In this document: one piece after another, positions 24,195-31,524 of the stretch
Position numbering within the stretch: the first letter of the stretch is position 1
Layout of the letters: each line of letters opens with the position of its first letter
Origin: a virus
Direction: 5' to 3' (one strand)
IMG/VR virus record: IMGVR_UViG_3300007535_000007
Location: 1 to 53,072 of that record
Length of the DNA: 53,072 bases
Position numbers and translations under genes: made by a program
Notes under the pieces: generated by a model
Databases searched by the model: none
What the model saw: the letters and a program-made list of their open reading frames with translations, nothing else
Told to the model about the DNA's origin: nothing

Positions 24195-24802
24195 CCATTC
24201 TCTCCTATATCTACGGTTCTGACACGCACGCCAGCCTCTTTCAGCATCTCCCTGCTGATTTCGCTAACGTGGTAGTGTGTGCCTGCGCCGTGACCGCCGA
24301 ATGGGATATTGGGCCCGACAATCTCGACAATGCCAGCCTGTATAAGAGCACGAGTACAATCCGAGCAAGGAATAGGCTCCCAGTTCAAGTAGGCAATTCC
24401 GCCTTCCAAACGAATGCCTTTGCGGGCCGCATTAAAGACGGCGTTTCGTTCGGCATGTTCCACCCACTGATATTTTTCTGGTCGCTTGTGCCAGCGGTCG
24501 GGGTCAATGTCATCGGTTAATTTCTTTCCCGTGGCGTTGCATACTAGACAGTCACGATATTCTTCACGAGGCGTGGTTGGGACGATGTCACATCCAAGAG
24601 ACCGCTTTCGACCGACGCCGTGACACCAGTTACACGTTTCAAATGTTGTCTCTCGAACGCCGCGAGGGAAACCGTTGTAACCCATACTTAAAACGGTGTG
24701 GTCCGGGGATACGATCACACAACCTACCTTTGTGCTGTCATCTTTAGATTTTGAAGCCACGAGCGTGGACATCTGGATAAAATAATTATCCCAGTTTTGC
24801 AT
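24191..24802 (-). CDS. dCMP deaminase with zinc-finger-like insert
   Basis: 203 residues. The catalytic zinc site is HAE at 116-118 with Cys146 and Cys149 (PCSDC). Between the first strands (about 57-90) there is an insert with CNWC and CLVC pairs and CHGVG/CNATG spacing that recalls a DnaJ-type zinc finger and probably binds a second zinc. It makes dUMP from dCMP, feeding the phage thymidylate synthase. Confidence 0.92.
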   Translation of the reverse strand: MQNWDNYFIQMSTLVASKSKDDSTKVGCVIVSPDHTVLSMGYNGFPRGVRETTFETCNWCHGVGRKRSLGCDIVPTTPREEYRDCLVCNATGKKLTDDIDPDRWHKRPEKYQWVEHAERNAVFNAARKGIRLEGGIAYLNWEPIPCSDCTRALIQAGIVEIVGPNIPFGGHGAGTHYHVSEISREMLKEAGVRVRTVDIGENG

Positions 24803-24811
24803 ACCAATCTC

Positions 24812-25063
24812 CTATTCTGTGTCTGTTTTGTTTTCGTTCAGCTCTTCTTCGATCAAATAATCTTCCATTGCTCGACCACACTTTCTTGAAAAGAAGCATA
24901 GTGAAGCGTTGAATAAAAGTAACAACCCAGCCAATAGTATGTATGCACACTTCTCCATCTCGATTGCGATAATCGTTAGAACAGTTATATATTCTATAAT
25001 CGTCACAATCGAAAAGAAGCCAATGCCTAATATGTTGCACTGGTTTTCTCGACTTTTGAACAC
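24812..25063 (-). CDS. two-helix membrane protein
   Basis: 83 residues from a GTG start with AAGGAG six bases upstream. Hydrophobic helices at about 11-33 and 39-58, acidic C-terminus. The other frame here (24786-25040) has no ribosome-binding site and is rejected. Function unknown. Confidence 0.7.
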   Translation of the reverse strand: MFKSRENQCNILGIGFFSIVTIIEYITVLTIIAIEMEKCAYILLAGLLLLFNASLCFFSRKCGRAMEDYLIEEELNENKTDTE

Positions 25064-25206
25064 GGTGTCTCCTTGAGTCGGCTGAGGAAGAATTCCAACT
25101 CTTTTCTTCTGTGTCCTAGTATCCTTCCCACGGTATTTATTAAATAATCAATAAAAAAATACAAACTTTTAATATGGTCCGGTGTTAGACTATGCGTAGC
25201 CTTCAT
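25027..25206 (-). CDS. possible 59-residue protein
   Basis: ATG overlaps the clpP stop (TAATG), the frame runs to TAG at 25027 and overlaps the next gene by 37 bases. Helical, basic, with a YFFIDYLINTVGRILG segment. Support is only the coupled start, so it may not be real. Confidence 0.35.
   Translation of the reverse strand: MKATHSLTPDHIKSLYFFIDYLINTVGRILGHRRKELEFFLSRLKETPCSKVEKTSATY
25134..25141 (-). promoter_or_regulatory. late-promoter variant AATAAATA
   Basis: One-base variant of the octamer in the gap between clpP and the 25063 membrane-protein gene, oriented towards the latter. Confidence 0.35.
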
Positions 25207-25847
25207 TATTTCTGTTCCATTTCCTTGCGAGTGGTGATAATCTTGTCGGCGAGTCCAAGGTCAACTGCTTCTTTGGCAGAAAGGAAAGTATCGTGTCGCA
25301 TCAGATCTAGTAGTTCGTCGTAGGTCTTTCCCTTGCTGTTATGCTTCTCATACAATCTCGTCAATCTCTCATTTACTCTCTTTCCTTCTTCCATGTGCCG
25401 ACGATTATCTTCGAACTCTAACTCCGTGACATACATGCTGCCGCGAGTGGGAGGGATACCGTGACTGATACGATGAATCATTGTGCGAGATTCAGCGAGG
25501 ACATAACGATGTCCTGGCTCACCCGCTTGGGCGATAAAGGAGCCCATGCTTGCGGCTTGCCCCATCGCCATCGTATGGACTGGACAAGAGATGAACTGCA
25601 TCGTGTCGTATACTGCCAACCCTGCTTCTACATGACCGCCTGGGCTGTGAACATAGAGACTGATTGGCTTTTCTGGATTTTCAGATTCTAGATAAAGAAG
25701 CTGCCCGCACACAACATCAGCCATCTCGCTTGTCACTTCGCCCCGAAAGAACACTACTCTCTCTTTTAGCAATCTACTAAAGAGATCATAAGACCGCTCG
25801 CCATTTGAGGACTTTTCGACAACCATCGGGATTAGGTAGTTCTGCAT
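25206..25847 (-). CDS. clpP: ClpP-type ATP-dependent protease subunit
   Basis: 213 residues, the normal ClpP length (E. coli 207). The triad is present: Ser100 in [10 protein letters not shown], His125 in SRTMIHR, Asp186 in MRHDTFLSA. The oxyanion loop [16 protein letters not shown] and the handle helix are also intact. It forms the proteolytic barrel that takes unfolded substrate from ClpX. This window also encodes ClpX and ClpS, so a phage-coded ClpXP is possible, alone or mixed with host subunits. Phage ClpP-like proteins often serve as head-maturation proteases; the full ClpP-like length and the accompanying ClpX argue for the cytoplasmic role here. Confidence 0.93.
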   Translation of the reverse strand: MQNYLIPMVVEKSSNGERSYDLFSRLLKERVVFFRGEVTSEMADVVCGQLLYLESENPEKPISLYVHSPGGHVEAGLAVYDTMQFISCPVHTMAMGQAASMGSFIAQAGEPGHRYVLAESRTMIHRISHGIPPTRGSMYVTELEFEDNRRHMEEGKRVNERLTRLYEKHNSKGKTYDELLDLMRHDTFLSAKEAVDLGLADKIITTRKEMEQK

Positions 25848-25863
25848 TCTTATCTCCTTTATT

Positions 25864-25871
25864 GATAAATA
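25864..25871 (+). promoter_or_regulatory. late promoter GATAAATA (plus strand), leaderless
   Basis: Octamer followed by CTATT and ATG at 25877, in the 29-base gap just upstream of the divergent clpP start. Confidence 0.65.
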
Positions 25872-25876
25872 CTATT

Positions 25877-26215
25877 ATGAAAATGCGTGATATTATTACT
25901 GAATCTGTTGATATGAGCTTCTGGCGAGAACTGGACGCAAAGTTCAATCCAGATGCTTTGAAATATATCAACAAGGAAGAAGAGCGCCAAAAAAAGATGC
26001 AGGAAGTTCCTGGCACCCCTGTCTATACGGACGCTACCAAAGAAAAGCCTTCCTTTAACACCAAACCGAGCAAGGATGATATTAAAAGTTCTGGCTATAG
26101 GGGTCTTGTTGATACTCATGTTAAATCCGGTCATATAAGTAGAAAGAAAGGCCGAAAACTAGCTGGCGCCCGCTCTCCTATTGATCCTCAAAAATCTTTT
26201 CTACCGCATAGATAA
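25877..26215 (+). CDS. candidate head-packaged internal protein
   Basis: 112 residues, basic, no fold recognised. The N-terminus MKMRDIITE-SVD is like T4 internal-protein targeting peptides (T4 IPs begin MKTYQEFIAE) and has an I-T-E site for a gp21-type prohead protease. It is a single plus-strand gene inserted between minus-strand clpP and an exonuclease gene, with its own late promoter and no Shine-Dalgarno. Isolated cargo-like setting fits an injected protein. Its 3' end overlaps the convergent gene by 38 bases. Confidence 0.65.
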   Translation: MKMRDIITESVDMSFWRELDAKFNPDALKYINKEEERQKKMQEVPGTPVYTDATKEKPSFNTKPSKDDIKSSGYRGLVDTHVKSGHISRKKGRKLAGARSPIDPQKSFLPHR

Positions 26216-26951
26216 CCGAAGCTGAAAAGTCTCGGTCAAACTCGGGCAGATCTTCCTGTAAGCTATTCATATTCTCTAATGCCCATTGCCAATAGCTTAA
26301 AGGCACGTCTTGCATTTTCTGTCCCTTGTGCTTACCGAAAGGCATTGTATGAATGATAATTGGCTCTTCTAACCAACCAATAATCTGTTCACCAATATTC
26401 TCGTCGGCCTTGACATGCCATTGTTCGATTGCATATTTTACAAGGTGTTCGAACAGAATGCTTGTTACATAAGCATCTTGATCGGCGCGATGAGCAATAA
26501 CATCGTCATCAATCGGCAAATCTAGTGCATAACGCAGATAGCTGAGATTATATGCTTTGATGTTCGGATCGCTCTCGTAAAGCTTCTTCGCCATTCGCAT
26601 CGTGCAGATAATGGGTGAATGATTTACACGGTGCTCCTTCAAAACCCTTTCGTCATAGAAAGCGTTATGAGCAACCAGAAACGGTTTTTCATTCAATAGC
26701 CGCTCGATAGTTTCAAAATCATCTTCAAAGGATGGTTTATTCGACACCATACGATTAGAGATGTAGGTGACTGCAGAAACCTCCGGCGGAATAGGTTGCG
26801 GAGGTCGATAGAGTTGATTGTATGAGACTTCCCATTTATTGTCGTAATCGCAGGTAGCAAACTGAATCATTTGCGCGTCGCGAAAATCTAACGAAGTAGT
26901 TTCGGTATCGAATACTCGAAAGTCTTTTAAGGTCTGTGTAAGTTGTTCCAT
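26178..26951 (-). CDS. ExoX-like DEDD exonuclease with C-terminal DUF3820-type domain
   Basis: 257 residues. ExoI FDTETTSLD (Asp15, Glu17), ExoII VAHNAFYDERVL near 93-104, ExoIII AHRADQDAYVTS near 152-163 define a DEDDh nuclease of the ExoX/DnaQ group. The C-terminal MPFGKHKGQKMQDVPLSYWQ near 204-223 is the small domain also found at the end of ExoX-type proteins. It is likely a 3'-5' DNA exonuclease in repair or host-DNA recycling. A perfect palindrome ends at the ATG. Confidence 0.88.
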   Translation of the reverse strand: MEQLTQTLKDFRVFDTETTSLDFRDAQMIQFATCDYDNKWEVSYNQLYRPPQPIPPEVSAVTYISNRMVSNKPSFEDDFETIERLLNEKPFLVAHNAFYDERVLKEHRVNHSPIICTMRMAKKLYESDPNIKAYNLSYLRYALDLPIDDDVIAHRADQDAYVTSILFEHLVKYAIEQWHVKADENIGEQIIGWLEEPIIIHTMPFGKHKGQKMQDVPLSYWQWALENMNSLQEDLPEFDRDFSASVIYAVEKIFEDQ

Positions 26952-26968
26952 GTCATAAGTTTATGACA
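26951..26968. promoter_or_regulatory. perfect 8-bp palindrome at the exonuclease start
   Basis: TGTCATAA-GT-TTATGACA, whose left arm overlaps the A of the start codon. No Shine-Dalgarno is present. A TTGATT -35-like box lies 17 bases upstream of the arm. Operator-like. Confidence 0.5.
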
Positions 26969-26997
26969 TTCTACAAAAGAAAGCAAATCAAGATGAA

Positions 26998-27180
26998 CTA
27001 GTATTGTCCACTAGTTTTGAACCAGCCTTCTCCTTTTAGAACAAAGTTGCCCGATGTTATTAGTCTTACAAGGTCATCCTTGCTACACGCTGGGCATGTT
27101 ATAAGAGGTTGCTCGGAAATTTTCTGATATTGATCGAAGCGATGATTACAGTGATTACACTTATATGTATAGCTAATCAT
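26998..27180 (-). CDS. FmdB-type zinc-ribbon protein
   Basis: 60 residues. YTYKCNHCNHRFDQYQKI then CPACSKDDLVRL: the CxxC...CxxC ribbon and the surrounding residues match the small FmdB family (putative regulatory proteins). GGAG before ATG. Function in phage unknown; may bind ribosomes or nucleic acid. Confidence 0.85.
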   Translation of the reverse strand: MISYTYKCNHCNHRFDQYQKISEQPLITCPACSKDDLVRLITSGNFVLKGEGWFKTSGQY

Positions 27181-27189
27181 TGTGTCTCC

Positions 27190-28299
27190 TTATTTACCAA
27201 CACCTACATATAAATCTTTGCCTTTCTTCTTTAGTCCCTTTGGAAGGTTATTTTCTGACACTAGGACGATGCGACGACCACCTTCGCCGCGAGCGTAAAA
27301 GATATTTGGGAATCCATACTGATCTACAGAACTGAAGTCTAAGACCTGTGATGCTCTGCGTCTACGAATGCGCAACCACAGGCTCCCTATATGATCTATA
27401 AAATCTGAGACCTTTATAAATTCGCCGCTGACTGTAATCGTATCTGTTCTGCCGCCGACGGCTTCCACTTCTACTTCCATAGGACCGACATACATGTAAT
27501 CAATAGGCCCGCCCATCTTCTTTGTTCCTCGAAGAATCTGATCTAAATACTTATCTGGTACCTTGACAAAAACCTCAATGGCCTTGGATGGTGGGAACTT
27601 CTTGCCTTCTTGGTCTCCGAAGTTATCCTTATAAAACTTATAGGCTCGCTTAATGGCATTGCCTACAATATTAGGATCAATATTGAACAACCCGGCAATG
27701 CCGCCGCCAGCGATGGACGGTGCGCTTTCGCCTTTAGCACTTATAAGGTGAGTTTTACCACCTTTGGTATGTATAGCAAGATCGGCGTATGGTTCTTTAC
27801 CTATCTCACTTACGCCTTCTACTTTGTTTGCTGAGATAATATTACGAAGATTTGCCTTACTGGTTTTAATGGTAACGGGTTGATGATTATTTTCAGCAAC
27901 GGCATTGTTGATGGCATCAACTAGTCCTGCTTCTTGTCTCTCGCTTTCGGCTTTTCCGCCGCGCCTACCAAACTCTTTCGTTTTCTGTAGCTGTGTGAGT
28001 TTTATAGAATCTCCATCAACGGTTGGTAAGATGACGCTTTTTCGTTCGTTGCGGAATTTATCTAAGACCGTACGCGGTTCACCGCCAGCTAACTTACGAA
28101 GAAATGCTCGATGTTCTTTTGGGTCTTCATAGCCTATAATGACTGTTTCTGATTCTGTGCCTTCCGGTGCTCGAGGATCTGGCACCAACTCAAACGGTTC
28201 TTGATTTTTGACTTTCTGAACGAATACTGACCAGTTGTCGCGTTTTGCTAACTGTTCAGGACTAAGAGCAACCTCTATTAGAAACTCTTGTAATCTCAT
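27190..28299 (-). CDS. candidate head-packaged protein with PD-(D/E)XK nuclease-like core
   Basis: 369 residues. N-terminus MRLQEFLIE-VAL fits a T4-type capsid-targeting peptide with an L-I-E cleavage site at position 9. A Gly-rich GRRGGKAESERQEAGLVDAI (about 111-130) precedes EPYADLAI and HLISAKGESAPS near 168-190, which has the P-x-D...SAK spacing of a PD-(D/E)XK nuclease. The C-terminus is basic (LRIRRRRASQ). If correct, this is an injected nuclease, perhaps against host or rival DNA. The catalytic assignment is tentative. Confidence 0.55.
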   Translation of the reverse strand: MRLQEFLIEVALSPEQLAKRDNWSVFVQKVKNQEPFELVPDPRAPEGTESETVIIGYEDPKEHRAFLRKLAGGEPRTVLDKFRNERKSVILPTVDGDSIKLTQLQKTKEFGRRGGKAESERQEAGLVDAINNAVAENNHQPVTIKTSKANLRNIISANKVEGVSEIGKEPYADLAIHTKGGKTHLISAKGESAPSIAGGGIAGLFNIDPNIVGNAIKRAYKFYKDNFGDQEGKKFPPSKAIEVFVKVPDKYLDQILRGTKKMGGPIDYMYVGPMEVEVEAVGGRTDTITVSGEFIKVSDFIDHIGSLWLRIRRRRASQVLDFSSVDQYGFPNIFYARGEGGRRIVLVSENNLPKGLKKKGKDLYVGVGK

Positions 28300-28301
28300 T
28301 C

Positions 28302-29780
28302 TTAGTAGTCCTCAAGATCAATATTAATGCCAAGCTCGTCAAAATCGAAGCTATCATCTTCATAGTCTTCGATATCTTCGATGTCTACCATCTTGTCTTC
28401 ATCGTCATCGTCGCTTTCAAAAATCTCGCCTTCCCCGTGACATTCTTCGCAACCCTCTCCCTCGCAAGATGGGCAGATGTTGCCAGCCGGTTCTTTCTCG
28501 TCATCGTCATCATCTAATCCCAGTCCGAAGCCGCCAAGAGGGTCGGTCTTTCGTAGATAATCTTCGTAGGCGCCTTCTCCTAGTAGCTCTTTGGTAACGT
28601 CATTGAGGGAGATGCTTTCCATTGGAATGCTGTCATACTCATCTACCAAATCATCCTCATCTTCGCGCATACGATCCATCTCTATCTCAGCGTCCCATTC
28701 ATTATCGAATGGTTCGGATACTTGATCATAATCTCTATTCAACCAATGAATGATGTCCTCACGGGACAGGTAGCTCATATATCGCTTACCGCCCATGCCG
28801 TATAGCTCGTCACCCATAACGGTAGATTCGTGCCAGTAGCTGCCGTCCTTCTCTAGACCAATGACAGCATATTCGTTGCCATTACCGATCGCTACGAAGA
28901 ACTGCTCGGGAGCATCGTCATCGGCTTCTGTAAGACCTTCTTCGTGCAAATCAAAAATCTCTGCCCAACTGGTTTCGCCGGCGTCAATAACGGATTCGAG
29001 TTCTTGCGCTAATGCTGCTGGATTGTGGGTATCAAATACAACGACAAGGTCACCGTCTTGAGATTCGAAACCAACATCTGTTCCACGAAAGCCGCCCTGG
29101 TTGAGATGACTACTAACAATTTCTCTCTCCTCGGGACTAATTACGGCTTTGAGGACTCGCGATTCAACATTCTCTCCGATTGGCTCGCCCTTCATGAGCT
29201 TCTTATGTTGTTCAGCAACATCTTTGCCCGGCTTAATGCCGTAGCGTCGTTTTAGCTCCTGCTTGATTAACCTCATTTGCAAACCACGCGCACTACCACG
29301 GGCGCCTTCTGGTTCGCCAGCGCCCTTGGCTAGGTTCTGAAGCTCTTGGTCGCTCATGTTTCTAACTCTTTTCTTCATCCCCTCAGGACCACCTGGACTC
29401 GAATCTTTATTCCAAGTCATAGCTTTATGAAACTTCTTTGCTACTTTGTCACCAAAATCTTCCGAGACCTGCTGTGCTTCGCCCTGAGAGTAAAGATTCT
29501 TATATGTTAGTGGATCGTGCTGCTTTAGCCAATCGATAACATAAGGGCGTGCATCGAGATTAGGGTTCTCGTCTTCAAGTTTTTCGAGCATATCAAAAAG
29601 ATCATCATCACCATAAATGTGATAAATGTTATCTTTCATGTCCGCAGGACTAAGCTTTTCACCTCGTCCGAATAACAGACTGGCGAGTGCCTTGTAATCG
29701 CTTTCTTGCTCTGGTAGTGCCCAGGTTCCTTCAGTGATCTGAATGAACTTCTTCATTTCATGTAGTGTTTCTTTCGACAT
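28302..29780 (-). CDS. large acidic virion-associated candidate with zinc-finger motif
   Basis: 492 residues. AGGAG supports the ATG at 29780. LHE at 6-8 and MKKFIQITE at 9-17 each give an [LI]-x-E site, so the first 8-17 residues may be a capsid-targeting peptide. A central part is mixed; near 440 there is CPSCEGEGCEECHGEGE, a DnaJ-type two-Cys-pair finger without a J domain; the last 60 residues are almost all Asp/Glu. It is downstream of a late promoter and two bases from the nuclease-like gene. Role unknown; a decoy or DNA-mimic tail is possible. Confidence 0.6.
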   Translation of the reverse strand: MSKETLHEMKKFIQITEGTWALPEQESDYKALASLLFGRGEKLSPADMKDNIYHIYGDDDLFDMLEKLEDENPNLDARPYVIDWLKQHDPLTYKNLYSQGEAQQVSEDFGDKVAKKFHKAMTWNKDSSPGGPEGMKKRVRNMSDQELQNLAKGAGEPEGARGSARGLQMRLIKQELKRRYGIKPGKDVAEQHKKLMKGEPIGENVESRVLKAVISPEEREIVSSHLNQGGFRGTDVGFESQDGDLVVVFDTHNPAALAQELESVIDAGETSWAEIFDLHEEGLTEADDDAPEQFFVAIGNGNEYAVIGLEKDGSYWHESTVMGDELYGMGGKRYMSYLSREDIIHWLNRDYDQVSEPFDNEWDAEIEMDRMREDEDDLVDEYDSIPMESISLNDVTKELLGEGAYEDYLRKTDPLGGFGLGLDDDDDEKEPAGNICPSCEGEGCEECHGEGEIFESDDDDEDKMVDIEDIEDYEDDSFDFDELGINIDLEDY

Positions 29781-29810
29781 CTGTAACTCCTACTGACAGT
29801 ATATTATCAG

Positions 29811-29818
29811 TATTTATC
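29811..29818 (-). promoter_or_regulatory. late promoter GATAAATA
   Basis: Perfect octamer about 30 bases before the 29780 ATG; the leader contains AGTAGGAG. Confidence 0.65.
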
Positions 29819-29828
29819 AAATGCCTAA

Positions 29829-30125
29829 CTAATGAACGGTTTTAGGTATATGGTACTTGATTGTAAGGTAGGAGGTATCGCCATCCATTGCTTTTTCGAT
29901 CAGCATTTGAAGACGTTGCTGGGTCTGCTCCGGAGAACCACTTGTCCATTCGGTCAAGTCAGCAGCCACTAAATAATGCGCCTCATCTTCGAAGGCCTCC
30001 ATCAGTTCATCTTTTGTAAAGGTTTCGTCGGGCTCGGTGACTAAAGCACCGCAGAAGTCATCGTTGTGATCATAAGCGAAAATAATACCTTGTTCTCTAA
30101 ACGAGTACTCGTTGCTTCCTCTCAT
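29829..30125 (-). CDS. unknown protein
   Basis: 98 residues, acidic, mixed fold; overlaps the GcrA-like gene by 29 bases. No motif recognised. Confidence 0.75.
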   Translation of the reverse strand: MRGSNEYSFREQGIIFAYDHNDDFCGALVTEPDETFTKDELMEAFEDEAHYLVAADLTEWTSGSPEQTQQRLQMLIEKAMDGDTSYLTIKYHIPKTVH

Positions 30126-30306
30126 TCTTCCTCCCCTTGGGCTTTTTAGTGGCTTTTTGATAGGCCTTTTGATGGCATTCCTTGCAGTAAGCGCGGCCCT
30201 CTACCACAGGTTTGCCACATTCAGGCGCCGTATTCGACCCTGGCGGATCTTTCCACTCGCAGGCACGAGCACGCCACAGTCCGAAAATTGCGTCGAAATC
30301 ATTCAT
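30097..30306 (-). CDS. small zinc protein resembling the GcrA C-terminus
   Basis: 69 residues. CEWKDPPGS...ECGKPVVEGRAYCKECHQKAY matches the spacing and many residues of the C-terminal module of GcrA, a cell-cycle transcription factor of alphaproteobacteria (C..P.G.P....CG.P...GR.YC..H...AY), but the DNA-binding N-terminus is absent. The C-terminus is very basic. A consensus sigma70-type promoter lies 34 bases upstream, so it is likely expressed early. It may bind host RNA polymerase or compete with GcrA. Confidence 0.6.
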   Translation of the reverse strand: MNDFDAIFGLWRARACEWKDPPGSNTAPECGKPVVEGRAYCKECHQKAYQKATKKPKGRKNERKQRVLV

Positions 30307-30339
30307 CTAGTTGACCTTCTTCATTGGGAGTGAGCACAT

Positions 30340-30368
30340 ATTATACTATCTTTTGTAGCCTGTGTCAA
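30340..30368 (-). promoter_or_regulatory. consensus sigma70-like promoter
   Basis: TTGACA (30368-30363), 17-base spacer, TATAAT (30345-30340): a perfect match, inside the 3' end of the previous gene and ahead of the GcrA-like gene. Confidence 0.8.
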
Positions 30369-30693
30369 GCTCTTCTGACGGATCTGGTAAAATTTCTACG
30401 ATAACGATGCTGTTACCCTCGGCATCCGCCTTGATTATAGCTTCAGACAGCTCAAATTTATCTTTTGTTGATGCATACCAGGTTATTTCATATGGACTTT
30501 GAATAAATCCTTGGAATCCTCTTAGAAGAACTTCTATATGCTTGGATAAATTGCTGTAATCTGTACCAACAAATTCACCAATAAGTGATTGAAGATCTGC
30601 ATAATCAATAATTCTTACCTGTGTTGTTTCTTTGGTTTGTCGATTTAGGACGGTATACTTGGTACCAATCTCTTTTAAATTAATTTTATTCAT
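30346..30693 (-). CDS. unknown protein, leaderless late gene
   Basis: 115 residues from MNKINLKEIG. The start at 30693 is set by a GATAAATA octamer exactly five bases upstream; the longer frame (30735) would place the octamer inside the gene. Mixed fold, no motif recognised. An L-K-E near residue 6-8 could be another cleavage site but this is weaker than in the other candidates. Confidence 0.75.
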   Translation of the reverse strand: MNKINLKEIGTKYTVLNRQTKETTQVRIIDYADLQSLIGEFVGTDYSNLSKHIEVLLRGFQGFIQSPYEITWYASTKDKFELSEAIIKADAEGNSIVIVEILPDPSEELDTGYKR

Positions 30694-30694
30694 C

Positions 30695-30988
30695 TTAATA
30701 TTTATCGTAAAAAGACACCGTGTACCCATTCTCAACTACATAATCGACGCCAAAAAACTCAGGACACAATGCTAGGTCGGTTGCCCAATCTTCAGGACCT
30801 TTCTCCCAAATGATTTGGGCGTCTGCTTTGCTGAATCCGTCTCTTACGATGCGTTTTTTATTCTTGATCACAATGTTTTTTTGATACCCTTTCTGTTTGG
30901 CAACCTCTTCTAGTTCAACAAATAATCTCTTGGCTGCGTGGTATGATGGTGAGAGAGAATATCTCTCTGAATGATTTTTAAAGCACAT
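30695..30988 (-). CDS. unknown basic protein
   Basis: 97 residues, AGGAG before the ATG. KNIVIKNKKRIVRDGFSKAD in the middle. Contains a late promoter in its last codons for the next gene. Confidence 0.75.
   Translation of the reverse strand: MCFKNHSERYSLSPSYHAAKRLFVELEEVAKQKGYQKNIVIKNKKRIVRDGFSKADAQIIWEKGPEDWATDLALCPEFFGVDYVVENGYTVSFYDKY
30699..30706 (-). promoter_or_regulatory. late promoter GATAAATA, leaderless
   Basis: Octamer, five bases (TTAAG), then ATG at 30693: same geometry as at 3139 and 25864. Confidence 0.65.
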
Positions 30989-31083
30989 GGCGACACTCCT
31001 GGCGTTAAGGTGAATTTTAGCATTTACCTAGGCTAGGAGTATGTGTATGAGTTGTTATTATAAGGTAAATGCGTCTACAACAA

Positions 31084-31091
31084 TATTTACC
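31084..31091 (-). promoter_or_regulatory. late-promoter variant GGTAAATA
   Basis: Variant octamer in the gap below clpS, about 95 bases upstream of the 30988 start. A TATAAT (31062-31057) also lies in this gap, within a spaced 9-bp inverted repeat GCATTTACC/GGTAAATGC at 31020-31072. Confidence 0.35.
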
Positions 31092-31106
31092 GTTTTTGAC
31101 AGAAAA

Positions 31107-31460
31107 TTAGGTATCTTCTTCAATTATTAGTCGAAGCGGAAAACCTTCAGCACGAGCAGTTCTAATACATGTATTCATCTTCTCTTCAGCAATCTCGAAT
31201 TGGTAGATACCAACCACGGCGCTGCCATCTGCATGAATCTTTAGCATAGTTTCAAATGCTTGGTCGTGATCCATATGAAAGACTAGGACTAATAGACCCA
31301 CAACGAAGTCCATCGTTGTCTTATCATCATTTAACATTATCACACGCCAAAGATTTGGCTCGGTTACTTCAACGTCTTCTAATTCTTCTACCGCAACGTC
31401 GCTATCTGGGGAGATGTCTTTCATCTCATTCATAATGTTTTCTAATTCTGCTTCATTCAT
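31107..31460 (-). CDS. clpS: ClpS adaptor protein
   Basis: 117 residues from MNEAELENIM, chosen because CGGAG precedes it and a sigma70 promoter lies just upstream. The N-degron pocket residues are present: LNDD (Asn44, Asp45, Asp46), MDFVV, and KIHADG (His76), followed by G-Y-x-x-E-I-A. In bacteria ClpS hands N-end-rule substrates to ClpA. No ClpA is seen in this window, only ClpX, so it either acts on host ClpA or has been rewired. The about 35-residue acidic N-terminal extension is longer than the E. coli one. Confidence 0.92.
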   Translation of the reverse strand: MNEAELENIMNEMKDISPDSDVAVEELEDVEVTEPNLWRVIMLNDDKTTMDFVVGLLVLVFHMDHDQAFETMLKIHADGSAVVGIYQFEIAEEKMNTCIRTARAEGFPLRLIIEEDT

Positions 31461-31474
31461 GGTCGCTCCGAAAA

Positions 31475-31510
31475 TGCTAGAGTGTGCTAACATTGTAGCA
31501 CACCCTAGCA
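31475..31510. promoter_or_regulatory. 15-bp inverted repeat over the clpS promoter, operator-like
   Basis: Arms TGCTAGAGTGTGCTA and TAGCACACCCTAGCA (one mismatched pair) with a 6-base centre. The repeat covers the -10 box and transcription start of the clpS promoter. No T-run follows, so a repressor site is the best reading. Confidence 0.65.
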
Positions 31511-31520
31511 CCTCTGTCAA
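31492..31520 (-). promoter_or_regulatory. sigma70-like promoter for clpS
   Basis: TTGACA (31520-31515), 17-base spacer, TACAAT (31497-31492), directly after the hsp20 stop. Leader of about 25 bases with CGGAG. Confidence 0.7.
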
Positions 31521-31524
31521 AGAA

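Noticed and set aside
24786-25040. Alternative 84-residue ORF
   Set aside because: Overlaps the 24812-25063 gene in another frame, lacks a ribosome-binding site and has a Cys/Arg-rich low-plausibility sequence.
28302-29780. DnaJ-like chaperone because of the CxxCxGxG finger
   Set aside because: No J domain or HPD motif; only one partial finger. Kept as an acidic zinc protein of unknown role.
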